Source of the DNA: Ilyonectria destructans
Taxonomy: Eukaryota > Ascomycota > Sordariomycetes > Hypocreales > Nectriaceae
Assembly (NCBI GenBank): GCA_020740775.1
Contig: JAHEWK010000002.1
Span: 2,418,001 to 2,482,000, forward strand
Length of the DNA stretch: 64,000 nucleotides
Reading direction: 5' to 3'
In this document: piece after piece, positions 20,363 to 30,772 of the stretch
Numbering within the stretch: position 1 is the stretch's first letter
Layout: every line of letters begins with the position of its first letter
The notes under the pieces: generated by a model
Seen by the model: only the letters and a program-made list of their open reading frames with translations
Database searches by the model: none
What the model was told of the DNA's origin: nothing
Position numbers and translations under genes: made by a program

Positions 20363-22273
20363 ATGCCGTCACGCCTGGCCTCCGCACACCTGTTTGGGTC
20401 GCTCCTCGCAGCGGCCGCAGCTTCAGTCTCAGCAAACGCCGTTCCCCAGCAACTTGTTGGCGGTGTACCGCGAGTCGGCAAAGGCGCATCGTTCATCCCG
20501 GGCTTCGTCCTTCCTAATTTTGCCATCACCACCTGCAGCACCGGCCAGACGGAATGCCACGATGGTTGCATGCCCTCAAGTGCCGAGTGCTGCGCTGACG
20601 GTGACGGGTACTGCTACTCTGATAAATACTGCGTTGGCAACACGTGCTGTCCCAACGGGGACACTTGCGTCGATGATGGTAGTACTGTATGCGAGGCGGG
20701 AACTGAGATATGTGGCACCACTTGCATGCCTGAAGGGAATGTATGCTGCACGAGCTGGAATTGCAAGCCGGGATTGAGTTGCGGCGATTCAAAGGGGACT
20801 TGTGACCCTGGTGCAGGTGGTGGCTCAGATGACTGCGACGTCGGACAAGAGGCTTGCGGCGACGGTTGCATGCCTGAAGGAAGCGTATGTTGTGATACCG
20901 GATACTGCGACGAAGGCCAGACTTGTGGTTCCGATGGAAACTGTGAAACCCCACCGCCAACCTGCGATGACGGCCAGGAAGAATGTGGTGACGGATGCAT
21001 GCCCAAAGGTAGCGTGTGTTGCGACACTGGATACTGCGACGAAGGTCAGACGTGTGGCTCAGACGGAAAATGTAAAGACCCCCCACCGGTCTGCGATACC
21101 GATCAAGAGGAGTGTGGCGATGGTTGCATGCCCAAAGGAAGCGTGTGTTGCGACGCAGGGTACTGTGACGAAGGCCAGACTTGTGGTTCTGATGGAAAAT
21201 GTCAAACCCCACCGCCAACCTGCGATGACGGCCAAGAAGAATGTGGCGATGGTTGCATGCCCAAAGGTAGCGTTTGTTGCGATGCCGGATACTGCGACGA
21301 AGGTCAGACTTGCGGTTCAAACGGTAAATGTCAAACCCCACCGCCGACCTGCGATGATGACCAAGAAGAATGCGGTGACGGTTGCATGCCCAAAGGAAGC
21401 GTGTGTTGCGATGCCGGATACTGCGACAAAGGCCAAACCTGCGGCTCAGACGGGAAATGCCAAACCCCAGATCCGTGTGGAGACGGCAAGGATGAGTGTG
21501 GCTCAGGGTGTATGCCAAAGGGAAGCGTCTGCTGCGGTGACGGATATTGTGATCCGGACCAGACTTGCACCTCAGACGGGCGCTGCCAGAACAAAGGCCC
21601 GGACTGTGATTCAAATCAAGAAGAATGCAGCGGAGCTTGCATGCCGAAAGGAAGCGTCTGCTGCACCGACGGATATTGCGACAAGGGCCAGACCTGCACC
21701 TCAGATGGACGCTGCCAAACGCCAGAGCCAGACGGTTGCGGAAGCGGCAAGGAAGAGTGCAACGGAGCGTGTATGCCGAAGGGAAGTGTGTGCTGCTCGA
21801 GCAACGGCTACTGCGACAGCGGCATGGAATGTACTTCGTCTGGAGGCTGCAGGCCCGAGGGATCTGTCGACTGCGGAACCGACGGCTACTGCGAGGCCGG
21901 ATATGTATGCGACTCGAGCGGGAGTGGCAGCTGCAGCAAGCCAGGATCGGATGGAAGCAAAGGCGAGACGACCAAGAAAGAACAAGACGCCAGCGAAGCC
22001 CCTGCAGCAACCAAGGCGGAGGCGAGTGCTACTGCAGCAGTGGCCAGTCTGGGTGACAGCAAGGCGCTTTCTTCTGATGGCGCTGTCACTATCGTCGATC
22101 CATCGCCAACCGAGTCCGCCGCACCGACCGACCCAGGTTCTCAGATAGACTCTGGAGGCGACGGGGGTTCGGATGACTTTACGGATGGCAAGCCCAACGG
22201 GGCATCGAGCTTGCAAGTATTCAGTGCATCTGTTGTTGTCGGACTTTTCGCTCTGGTTTCACTTCTCCTTTGA
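20363..22273 (+). CDS. GPI-type surface protein with ten 8-cysteine repeats
   Basis: A 636-residue intronless protein. It begins with a signal peptide (residues 1-26, LFGSLLAAAAASVSANA) and ends in a hydrophobic tail (SLQVFSASVVVGLFALVSLLL) after a small-residue NGASS site, the layout of a GPI-anchored wall protein. Between them are about ten tandem units of about 43 residues, each with eight Cys in the order C-x6-C-x3-C-x6-CC-x4-C-x5-C-x5-C. The hallmarks are CMPKGSVCC and CDEGQTC, joined by Pro-rich linkers (TPPPT). Units 4 to 7 are nearly identical, indicating recent amplification or gene conversion; the first two and last are divergent. A Ser/Thr/Ala-rich stalk of about 110 residues precedes the anchor. 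The unit is knottin- or granulin-like in spacing, but I cannot name the family. Likely outer-wall role. Confidence 0.85.
   Translation: MPSRLASAHLFGSLLAAAAASVSANAVPQQLVGGVPRVGKGASFIPGFVLPNFAITTCSTGQTECHDGCMPSSAECCADGDGYCYSDKYCVGNTCCPNGDTCVDDGSTVCEAGTEICGTTCMPEGNVCCTSWNCKPGLSCGDSKGTCDPGAGGGSDDCDVGQEACGDGCMPEGSVCCDTGYCDEGQTCGSDGNCETPPPTCDDGQEECGDGCMPKGSVCCDTGYCDEGQTCGSDGKCKDPPPVCDTDQEECGDGCMPKGSVCCDAGYCDEGQTCGSDGKCQTPPPTCDDGQEECGDGCMPKGSVCCDAGYCDEGQTCGSNGKCQTPPPTCDDDQEECGDGCMPKGSVCCDAGYCDKGQTCGSDGKCQTPDPCGDGKDECGSGCMPKGSVCCGDGYCDPDQTCTSDGRCQNKGPDCDSNQEECSGACMPKGSVCCTDGYCDKGQTCTSDGRCQTPEPDGCGSGKEECNGACMPKGSVCCSSNGYCDSGMECTSSGGCRPEGSVDCGTDGYCEAGYVCDSSGSGSCSKPGSDGSKGETTKKEQDASEAPAATKAEASATAAVASLGDSKALSSDGAVTIVDPSPTESAAPTDPGSQIDSGGDGGSDDFTDGKPNGASSLQVFSASVVVGLFALVSLLL
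20541..21950 (+). repeat. Coding tandem repeat, unit about 129 bases
   Basis: The Cys-rich units of the surface protein form a DNA-level tandem array. The most similar units lie at about 20940-21470 and share long near-identical words such as TGTGTTGCGA and GGTTGCATGCCCAAAGG. The array keeps long open frames in other phases, which explains the misleading antisense open frame at 20526-22010. Confidence 0.8.
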
Positions 22274-22801
22274 GGCCCTAAGGTTCTATTGACGGGCGAC
22301 GGGTTTGATACAGAGTGCCTTGCAGCTTATGAAATGCTGGATAAGGTAGCGGGGTTTCCCTATAACTGACGTAGGCAGCCCCGCACGTCTTATACACTAC
22401 CGGGAGATTTGGCCTTGTTACGGCTCCGAGATGAATAATATACGGACAAACATCTACACCACTTCTCCAAGTCTTCTGTGACCTATCCTCAGCAGCCAAG
22501 TCATCTGCCAACGTGAGGCTACACAGTTAAATTCAAAGGGTTATAAAGAACAAGACAGCTTTGGTGACCGAAAAATCTCCGCCGTTTGTTGCCTCAGGTT
22601 TTCAGAAACGATGGATCTCATCGAGGAGGTCCGACATTGTCGATATAGAAGAGAACCTCGAGTTCCTCAAAAGCAGGCTCTTGCAGATAAGGGAGGCGAT
22701 TCAACTGCAGTATTCAAAGTTAAACGAGTTGCAGGCCCAGGAGCGAAATTTAAAGGGAGGGGTAGTTACAGAAGTAGACGCAATAATACAGTCTTGCTAC
22801 T
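22274..22801. other. Spacer downstream of the surface-protein gene
   Basis: No gene is firmly supported. A plus-strand frame at 22561-22830 could encode an 89-residue coiled-coil-like peptide but overlaps the phosphotransferase relic and matches nothing I know. Confidence 0.4.
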
Positions 22802-24147
22802 CTATGTCTTCCTCATTTGCTCTACCTTAGCAAGCCACCCCTGGTTTGCTTGGAATTGCTGGTCAATAATAAACAGGCCTTGATCCTTGAGATACTGAGT
22901 ATAGCGTCTCGACTCCTCGATTCGATGTTTGACTTCCACCGCTAGGGTCTTCGCTATGTCTTGACTTTCAAAAAAAAACTCGGGGACAACGCTGGCATGA
23001 GTACCATTAAAGAGGTTGGGAGCAGAAGTATACACGGATGAGGCTCGAAGGATGGTGGAATATCTGGGTCATGGGGAACCTTAGATCCGGTAGATATTTC
23101 CAATCATCCCAGAATTTAGCACAGCAACTTGAGGTTACGCTTTTTGCCTCTAGTACTTCGAGGAACTCGGGGTAGATCCTGTCATGCGAAATCGCTGCCA
23201 CTGCGGCAAGGTCGTGGCCCGTAACCCACGGCGGCGGTGTAAATAAATGCCGCGGAACGGTGCCAGTGAACCCCAATCTATGATGCCATGTATACGGAAG
23301 TCATCCGCAATGATGATATTGCCACATCTCAAGTCCAGATGAGCCAGCACAAAGGGCCATTGGGCCATTGTAAATCGGTGAACTTGGCAATCTGGTTTGC
23401 TAGGCTGTCAAGTGCAAACAATTCCATCTGTGCCTGCTTATAGGAAAGGTCTTCCGTGGGAAGGCGGTATGTTTCTGACAATATGTCGTGTTGGTGGGTC
23501 ACATACTCTTTTTCAGAGGTAAAAGTCTTTACGCTCCCCTGTTCCTTGTACCATCTTTGGAGCTCGTTTGCAGCCATAGAAAGGAGGCCACCCACAACAG
23601 GTTCTGATTCATTGTCTGGGTTTGGCATCAAAGAGCCCGCTGTAGGAAACCCCAGCTTGCGAAGCTGTGCTAGTATGTTGATAAGGTCGTCGTAAAACTG
23701 CTCTCGCTGTTCCTTTGTTGCGTTCACAAGCATACTCAACCAAGCGACTGACCAGAAATATAGTCGCAGATTAGGAACGCATGTGTCGTAGAGCCGCCTG
23801 TTGTCAACTCTGCACCTTCGCCGTATGCGTGGATATGCAAGATGGGTATTGTGATGTTGCGTTCTATATATCTGCACAGCCAGGCGTTGACTATTGTCAA
23901 GGAAGGGGATTCACACAACGCCTACCGCATTGTGGTAACCTCGCTCTGTACTTTATCCCACACTGTGAACAACCGGCTGAAGAGGAATTCTCACGACCCA
24001 TGTCATGGCGTCACCACTGAAGCGGACGAAGAAGCAGACGTTGAAGCTGCCTCTATCGCGCCTGATGACACTGCAAGGCCTTTGTCCATTGTGTTGGGAG
24101 GCCAGGCGACAGACTGCATCCTCTCTGATGGAATTAATGAATTTCAT
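22802..24147 (-). pseudogene. Aminoglycoside-phosphotransferase-like relic, several frameshifts
   Basis: Consecutive minus-strand fragments in different frames follow the order of a fungal APH/choline-kinase-like phosphotransferase. An N-terminal piece ends TWVVRIPLQPVV (about 23990). Then come ERNITIPILHIHAYGEG and FLICDYISGQSL (about 23740-23870), a long middle segment (23380-23740), and the catalytic loop LAHLDLRCGNIII with IHGIIDWG (about 23265-23350). A C-terminal part follows (FTGTVPRHLFTPPPWVTG, then FLEVLEAK, then a helical tail to 22802). At least four changes of frame are needed. No splice signals explain them, so the gene is broken. The catalytic HxD and metal-binding D are still visible. 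Confidence 0.75.
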
Positions 24148-24243
24148 GATCCTTTCACCAAGTTGCTCCTCAGTGGGTGGGAAATTGTATTATAATAAGT
24201 AATAATCTTAAATATGTAACACTATAATTATGATAAAGTAAAA

Positions 24244-24315
24244 TACGGTTAGTCAGGATCGAACTGACGCAAATCAAGTGGAAATCGACGAGTCTACAAA
24301 TTAACCTATAACCGC
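24244..24315 (-). tRNA. tRNA-Gly(UCC)-like, mitochondrial type or relic
   Basis: On the minus strand the acceptor GCGGTTA pairs over all seven positions with TAACCGT (one G-U), followed by discriminator A. The anticodon stem GTCGA pairs with TTGAT (G-U pairs included) around loop TTTCCAC (anticodon TCC). The T stem GTCAG pairs with CTGAC around TTCGATC. The D arm is weak, with one mismatch and no GG pair in the loop. Low GC content and the AT-rich setting resemble a fungal mitochondrial tRNA-Gly, so this may be a nuclear insertion of mitochondrial DNA or a mutated nuclear copy. Confidence 0.55.
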
Positions 24316-24390
24316 TAATATCACAGTACTTGTAGGATAAAGTTTCAATAATATTGTAAAATTTCAAGCTTGCTTTTTATGCTTATTATG

Positions 24391-24421
24391 TATTTTTATT
24401 TTTATTTTTATTTTTATTTTT
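24391..24421. repeat. (ATTTTT)n microsatellite
   Basis: About five units of TATTTT/TTTTTA occur head to tail beside the tRNA-Gly-like sequence. Confidence 0.85.
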
Positions 24422-25212
24422 CTTCTTTTAGTTTTATGTATAGAAGAAGGTAGAAGTACGCATGTATATTTTTGTACAATAACTTAGATTAAGAACCTCG
24501 ATAGTACATAGACAGATATGAGAATAATCAAACTGCGTCCACAAAATGTCAGTATAATATTCCAGCTTCATAACCAGCATGATGATGATCTGTTAAATGA
24601 CATGAACTTATTTTTCATAAAGCCACTGCAATAAATTGGATGATTGTTGAAAGGAAGTTACTCTCGGCGACAAGAGATATCAGTCCCTCTTATATCTTAT
24701 TGCTCAAAATGAGGTTATTGTGTTATGGTTGTTACCTACAGATAGTAAGATTATTAGCTGCAGACAGCAGAGTTAAAGTCAGAAGGATTAGATTGAAGCT
24801 AAAGGTAACGGTCAGTATGCAACAATCTTATTGTTCAGCTACTGTCTCTTCTAGTGCTAGATATAGTGCTAGATATAGTACTAAATGTTTGTCTCTTATT
24901 TACAAATACTGTTTGGCTTTAATCTATTTGATGATATTGGCTGACCCCAAAGGAAGGAATAGGATATTCTCCATGTCGGTTTGGGGTCGTGTTACGCTGT
25001 ATGTTGGGCATTTATATGAGATAGCTCAATTGTCCTTGGACTCCATGGTCCCTTGAACCTCCACGGGCTACGATGACGTTCAATAAAGGCATTGCAACCC
25101 ATTTTGACACGAAAATGGAGGTTCCTCTTGGGAATGGTCTGGGATTAAGCCGTAGGGGGAGCTCAAGAATGCATATTTTGTTTTTATGTTCAATTGGCCA
25201 TTCGTCTTTCCT

Positions 25213-26375
25213 TCAGCTCTGTCTCGCAGGGTCAAGCTCAACTTTGTTCTTAGTGATGGCGTCAATCTCATCCATCACCTCCGGGGTCAGCTTGTCGAGA
25301 ATCTTCAGCGCGCCCACTGTCTCCTCCAGCTGCTCAGGACGGCTGGCACCGGTGATGACGCTGCTGACGTGGGGGTTCTTCAAGCACCACGCCACGGCGA
25401 GCTGGCTCTGGCTGACGCCCAGGCGGTCGGCGATGGGCTTGAGCTGGCGCACCTGCTCGATCTCTTCCTTCCAGCTGTCGGTGCCCATGCGGCCGCGCAT
25501 GAAGTCGGCGAAGCCATCCTTGCTGGCGCCGAACCGCGAGTCCTTGGGCGGCTGGCCGTCGATGACGTCGTTGTACTTGCCGGAGAGTAGTCCCATCTTG
25601 ATGGGGCTGAAAGTGGTGAGGCCCAGTCCGGTGCGCTCATACAGCCGTTGGAACTGGCCCTCCACCTTATCGCGGACCAGCATGTTGTACTGAGGCTGTT
25701 CCACGATGGGAGCAATCATCCGCAAGTCGCGGGCAATGCCGACCTAAACCAGCGTGTTAATTTCTCCGCAACTCTTCAGAGGTTAGGACATGACTTACAG
25801 CCTCTGCAATCTCGTCGGCACTCCACTCGGATGTACCCCAGTATAGAGCCATTCCTTGGTCAATGACATAGTTAAAAGCCCGGACGGTTTCCTCCATAGG
25901 GGTCAACCTGTCTGGGCGATGCGCATAGACAACATCGACGTACTTGAGTTGGAGACGCTCCAACGAAGCTTCGAGTCCCTCGATGATGTGTTTCCGTGAC
26001 AAGCCATGGTTGTTGACCAAGATGTCGCCGTTCACCGCGCCCCAGTTGATCTCTGAAGTGGTTTCAGTATGGATTCAATGCTACAGGAGGACGGGACTCA
26101 CTGGTGCTGATGACAAGGTCACTTCGCTTCCATCCAAAGTGCTTGAGGGCCTTGCCCATAACAATCTCTGCTTGTCCAGCAGTGTAGTTCTCTGCGGTAT
26201 CAAAGAAGTTGATGCCCAGATCATAGGCCTTCTTCATGCAGGCAAATGCTTCCTCATCCTGAGCATACCCGCCGTACGTCATCCAGCTGCCAAGACTGAT
26301 GGCAGAGACATGCAGGCCCGACCGGCCAAGCCGGCGGTAGATCATGCCAGTGTTCCGAGGTTCAGGCCACGCCAT
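25213..26375 (-). CDS. Aldo/keto reductase, voltage-gated K+ channel beta-like subfamily
   Basis: Three exons, 26102-26375, 25799-26052 and 25213-25743, give about 352 residues. The introns (49 and 55 bases) have GTGAGT and GTAAGT donors. Splice 1 restores the conserved VISTKINWG. The catalytic tetrad is complete: D59 and Y64 in FFDTAENY, K92 in ISTK, and H136 in VYAHRPD. The C-terminal NADPH-binding segment has [15 protein letters not shown] and [20 protein letters not shown]. The fold places it with fungal AKRs of the KCNAB/YakC type that reduce aldehydes or ketones with NADPH. The substrate is unknown. It is the outer member of a putative cluster with the Zn2Cys6 regulator, TauD-type oxygenase and MFS permease. 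A 17-base motif 125 bases upstream of its start also occurs in the TauD/MFS promoter. Confidence 0.9.
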
Positions 26376-26498
26376 TGTTCAGGATGTTGACGACAGAAAT
26401 TGGTGTGTTGCTGGGGTTGTGTGCGTTTCCAAGACGGGTTGTTCAACCCATGTAGAAGTTGTGAGGACGTTAGTCTCAATCGCGGCGGGGCTCCTCGG

Positions 26499-26515
26499 CG
26501 GAGAAATTCTCGGAG
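26499..26515. promoter_or_regulatory. CGG-N9-CGG motif copy 1 (reductase promoter)
   Basis: The 17-mer CGGAGAAATTCTCGGAG lies about 125 bases upstream of the aldo/keto reductase start. It contains two CGG triplets in direct orientation, nine bases apart, around a near-palindrome GAGAA-A-TTCTC. CGG triplets are the half-sites of Zn2Cys6 regulators. The identical 17-mer recurs at 30773. Confidence 0.55.
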
Positions 26516-26664
26516 CTTCACCACAAACGTGGGGTTACGCATGCAACCACACACCCTGTCAGAGGGTGGATATTAGCCGATGGCGCAAGAGAATTTCGGG
26601 ATTGTGTCATCGGCGTGGATCTGAACGTCGATCGGCCGGTCGGGGCCGAACCTAGTTCTACGCA

Positions 26665-28556
26665 TCAACACGTAACGGTCTGGTCCTTTTCTGTCGCATC
26701 CCGAGGCATCGACTCCAGCAGCATGCGAGTGAGCGGAGACGGGGACCGGATCAGGTATCCCAAATCCAGAGGTGCCCAGGATATCTGAGAGGCCTGCTCC
26801 TCCATAAATTGATATGTAGGCATGGTCATGTCAGTCGACGCTGTGAGCACGTCAATGGCTTGCCAGCTCGCTTGCTGGTCGATGTTGAAGATGATGCCGT
26901 CGCTGACCATTTCCTCATTAACAGCTTCCGTCAAGAGACCAGATTCGGATGCAGCCTCAATCTTCATGGTGAGTAAAGAAAGCAGGGTCTTGTTGCCGCC
27001 TCGGGTTGAAGAGAGAATGTCCCGTAAGCGGCGCAAGATCAGCCCAGGCTGGTCAGTCGACGCTGCTGGGTGATTGCTCGCCATTGCATCAATAACTGCC
27101 GTTGCGATCTCGAAGGTTTTGAACTCCTGGAGCCAATTAGTAAACGTTGAGTTGCTTTTTGGTGTGAATAAAACTTGCAAGAGTAGGGCCGTGGGATTCT
27201 AGGGCTGTAGTTGGAAGTTGAGAGACAAGAGACAAAAAGTCCTTGGCAATAGTCACCGGGTTCATTAACGGAATAACGATTCCGAAACGCAATGCAGCTC
27301 GCCATAGGACAGCTCGCATCCACTGACGGGTGACAAACATGTCCGCTCGTTGCACATCATTGATTGGGCCCCAATCGTCGTCGCCCACCGAGTCGAGCAA
27401 TTTCTGTTGGAGGAGCTCCAGGCAACTTTGTGCGACGGAGGCCATGTTCGGCACATCGGAGTCGGCATTGCGGAGGATCTCGAAGATGCCCGACTGATCA
27501 AAGACCCAGAACAGGTGGACGAGTTTGAGAAACGCTGGGAGAACCTGGGCCTGATCATCGGTTCCTCCAAACCAGGGGAAAAGAATATTTGGCCTCAAAA
27601 CAATGGGTAGTTTGTGCAATAGTGCTACGCCTCTAGGAACCTATCTGTTAGTTACGAAGACTCAAGGCGGTAGTTGATACAGACCGTTCTGTGACGAATA
27701 GCAACCAGAGAACTCGTCGAGATACCTGCTGGTCTGCTTCCGAGAGCGTAGCGTAGGTCGATTCACGATCGAGGCGGAGGATCTGGGCCTGGGTAATGGC
27801 CTCCCGCATATACACGAGAGATTTGGTACCACCGGGAGCAGCATTCTCATGATATATGTGGAGAAAGAACGATATACGTAGAGCATCCAGAAGATCAAGC
27901 TTGTCACTCAACCCACTGGCCTCCGCTTGCTCGACGCTGGGCTGCCACGGCGTGTCTAGTTTGAGCTGAGCAACGGCAGCTAGGGCCACGGCATTTGCGA
28001 GGTGGCGTGCAGGATTGACCTGGCTAGGGGTCTCCAACAATTGCCGCTTCAAGTCACCCGCATCAACGATGGGCCATATGGGAAACAGTCTCTCCGCATA
28101 TGTGTCGAGGATGCTGATCAGATGGGGCAGTTCCTCGATGAGTGGAGTTGCCGTGGCCTTGCCCTGGTCGTCTCTGGATGGGTTAGACGGGTTAGACGGG
28201 TTAGACGGATTATTAGATAGGGCTCTGCTACTATCCAGCGACTCTCCTCGGCGCTTCCGCTGGATCTTGTCGATAGTCCTCGCCCGAAGCCCGCGCGGCC
28301 CCCGTGTGGCCTGGAGGCGGATGAAGGTGCACTCGATGCCCGAGGCCACGCAGCCGTTGCAGGGAGGGATCTCGGAGCAGCGAATCTTGCGCACCTTGCA
28401 CGAGTCGCAGGCCCGACGCGCCAGCCTCGAGCGAGGCCCCGTAGTGCTCCCGTTGGCACTCGCAGGCGGAAGCGGAGGCTGCTGTTCGGGCGGCGGAGGC
28501 GACTTGGGAGGGGATTGGGCCATGGTCTCGGCGGCGTAGAGATTGGAGAAGGGCAT
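26665..28556 (-). CDS. Zn2Cys6 transcription factor
   Basis: Three exons, 27681-28556, 27179-27640 and 26665-27126, give about 599 residues. The N-terminal binuclear zinc cluster is complete (ACDSCKVRKIRC, PPCNGCVASGIEC, six Cys near residues 46-73), followed by a basic linker (RGPRGLRARTIDKIQRKRRG) and an Asn-Pro-Ser repeat. The middle matches the fungal-specific regulatory domain (YAERLFPIWPIVD, RRVLWLLFVTERS). Intron 1 has donor GTATCA and acceptor TAG and restores RSVPRGVALLHKLPIV. Intron 2 begins with GCAAGT, not GT, and ends CTCCAG with a branch-like ACTAAT; it is the only join I found that keeps frame into EFKTFEIATAVID. The start could be 28556 or the next Met at 28523. Its place between the reductase and TauD genes suggests it regulates them. 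Confidence 0.88.
28177..28211. repeat. 10-base coding tandem repeat
   Basis: TTAGACGGG-type units in tandem, read on the minus strand, encode the NPSNPSNPSN run just after the zinc cluster of the transcription factor. Despite a superficial TTAG resemblance it is not telomeric. Confidence 0.75.
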
Positions 28557-29255
28557 GTCCCAGCCTCGAACCGGAGTGAGACAGTCAGCTTATCGAAACG
28601 GAGGAGCAAATAGCAAGAGCCACACTAACCGTCTTCCCAGTCGGTCGGTATCATGGTCTGCATTGGTGGCGATGACGTGACGAGAGGTGACAATTTCACC
28701 ATCGCGACGGCGCCGCATTTACCCCATAGAAAGACGATTGAACTCCCCGAGCTTCCCCACCTTGGCCACCAGGCCAGTCACTGTAATTCCAGGGGGCCCT
28801 CAGTGGGGTTTCACCGACGTTCACTGGGGCGCTGGACCCTACCGGAGCCAGCAGCTTAGTGCCCGACCTGTTCGTTACTTGACCCAGCTTCAGGGTAATT
28901 GAAGATGCGGACATGGGAGTTACCAAAGTGCCTCTCGGTTCAAGCTATCCAAAACTACGATCCAAATAAAATGTCTTCTTCTCATAGCTGGAAGAGTACG
29001 GCGAGAGAGTCACCCGACTTTATTCTGGAGGGCCAGTGGGTCGACCTAACCTCGGCTCCCCGCAACTTGGAAGCGTACTCCCCGAGCAAACCTGGGGATG
29101 GAGGAACAGCGTCCACACACCACAGGATGAGACCAAGACGAGAGCAAAATCAGAGTCGAAAGACATTCATGTCAATTTTATACAAATCTCATAATTTTAT
29201 GCTTAATATTCATTCTGTCATATCACATTGTCCTATTCTTTACAGTTCATTTCCA
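28557..29255. other. Spacer between regulator start and TauD-type gene end
   Basis: This is the putative promoter of the Zn2Cys6 gene on the left and the 3' side of the dioxygenase gene on the right. CTCCCCGAG occurs at 28743 and 29078. No independent gene is supported. Confidence 0.5.
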
Positions 29256-30495
29256 TTAAATACCCAAAGCCTCCCGGCGACCGGTACTCTGAATGTCCAG
29301 ATATGGCGCCTCGCCCAAGCTGCAGACCCTGTCACCTGCCCGAGCCGCTTCGTAGTCATACGTAGCGCAGTGGAAAGTCACCCGGTTATCCCAGATGGCA
29401 CAGTCATTCTTGCTCCAGCGATACCTCACCTGCGCGTCGTGGTTCTGCGTCACGAGGTTGAAGAGATAGTTGAGCAGCACGTCGCTCTCGTCCTTAGAGA
29501 CGCCGTTGATGCGCTTGGTGAAGCCCCGGTTGACAAACACCGACTTCCACCCCGTTACTGGGTTGGTTCTGATGATGGGGTGGATGGCTGTGAGGTCGCC
29601 GCCCTGGTTCAGCGGCGAGCCGCGGACGCCCTTGCGGAGAGGGTTTCCGAGACGGGCGGCCTCGTCGTGGAAGAAGGAGGCATCGTGAGTAGCAGTCAAT
29701 CCTTCAAAGAGCTGCTGCATTGGCTGTGAAAGGCGGTCATATATCTCATAACCAGAAGCCCAGAGCTGTACAGAGCCATGTTAGTCGCACATCTCTTCAA
29801 GGGCAAGTCCGGCTATCAGTAAGACGCTTACAGTATCACCTCCAGTAGCAGGGAGGGTGTGGATCTTGAGCATGGCGTAATCTGAGGGGACCTTTTCAAA
29901 GGTGCTGTAGTCTCGAGTTAGCCTAGGCTCAACTCGACGGGGATATCTGTAGGACTTGGCCATGCAGATGCAGCCGGGGCTCGTACATGTCGCTATGCCA
30001 TCCAGCACTTGCAAAGCGGCTGACGTCGCTCAATTGATGGGTCAAGCCGCCGCCCTTCTTCTGCTTCTCGCTCGAAATGACGCTGATCTGGTCGCCAAGC
30101 TCGCTGCCCTCCTCGGTCAGAGGATGCACATGCAGATCCGAGCTGGCGGGACAACCACCCAATTCAGTGAGCCGCAGCATGAACTCCTTCATCTCCCCGG
30201 GGGTCACGTCCTGATCCTTGAGGAAGACGACGCCGCGCTGGGAGACGGTCACGGCGAGGTCTCGGATCAGACGCTCGTCCCACCGCAGGAGATCCCGGAT
30301 CTGGAGGCCGGTGAACTCCCGTCCAATGACGGGCGTCACGTCAGCCTGCTTGATGTCATCGAGGCTGCCCGTGTAAGTGAGCGGCTGCGAAATGCGCGGG
30401 CGGCTGTCAGGGTGGCCTCCGACGATGTTGTTGTCGGCGACAGTAGCCCCCTGCTGGGTGGCTGCGACAGACGGCATCTTGAATGGTGGAATCAA
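29256..30495 (-). CDS. TauD/TfdA-type 2-oxoglutarate dioxygenase
   Basis: Three exons, 29987-30495, 29832-29904 and 29256-29765, give 363 residues. Intron 1 (GTACGA donor, CTACAG acceptor) turns an off-family continuation into WHSDITFEKVPSDYAML; intron 2 joins GGDT to LWASGYE. The facial triad is visible: H167 and D169 in AGWHSD, and H326 in WDNRVTFHCATYDY. A downstream Arg (R336 or R340) would bind 2-oxoglutarate. TauD and the yeast homologue Jlp1 hydroxylate sulfonates, releasing sulfite; other members act on different carboxylates or herbicide-like acids. It is head to head with a Dal5-type permease, which fits uptake and oxidation of one small anionic substrate. Start 30495 or the Met at 30477. 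Confidence 0.9.
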
Positions 30496-30772
30496 TTGGA
30501 GTCAATTAACAAAAGGGTATGGTGATAACGTCAATGTTCGGTGTCTCTTCTCGGACGTCTGTGAGGCTCTGTTGGTGGACCGGTGTGTCTCAATCTTCCA
30601 GCAAAAAGGGTAATAGAGTAGTGGTATAATAGCTACAACGGGCAACACTTCAAGAGCAGGCTATTCCCGGAGGGCACCATGGACCGTTAAATGCGTCCAG
30701 CAATATCGAATCACGACGCGCAGCAAAGGCGACATCGGGACTAAATATGGCATGCGTAACTCCCGGGACAGA

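Larger units (their letters stand above)
24148..25212. other. AT-rich spacer with a tRNA-like gene and simple repeats
   Basis: This spacer is strongly AT-rich from about 24180 to 24920. It holds a tRNA-Gly-like sequence, an (ATTTTT)n tract at about 24391-24421 and a short tandem repeat TAGTGCTAGATA near 24850-24880. A 138-codon frame at 24640-25056 has low-complexity, AT-driven composition and is not supported. Confidence 0.55.

Noticed and set aside
20526..22010. Long antisense open frame of 494 codons opposite the Cys-rich repeat gene
   Set aside because: It is His/Arg/Cys-rich because it reads the tandem Cys repeat backwards; no signal peptide, domain or splice logic.
20802..22148. Plus-strand frame of 448 codons overlapping the Cys-rich gene
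   Set aside because: It reads the same tandem array in another frame; the composition (Ala/Lys/Arg/Val monotony) is a repeat shadow.
22561..22830. 89-codon frame with coiled-coil-like heptads
   Set aside because: It overlaps the phosphotransferase relic, lacks a clear start context and matches no family I know. A real small gene cannot be excluded.
24640..25056. 138-codon plus-strand frame
   Set aside because: It lies in AT-rich repetitive sequence (TAGTGCTAGATA units) and its composition is low complexity.
28177..28211. TTAGACGGG tandem units resembling telomeric repeat
   Set aside because: The unit is not TTAGGG, the array is short, and it encodes an in-frame NPS repeat of the transcription factor.
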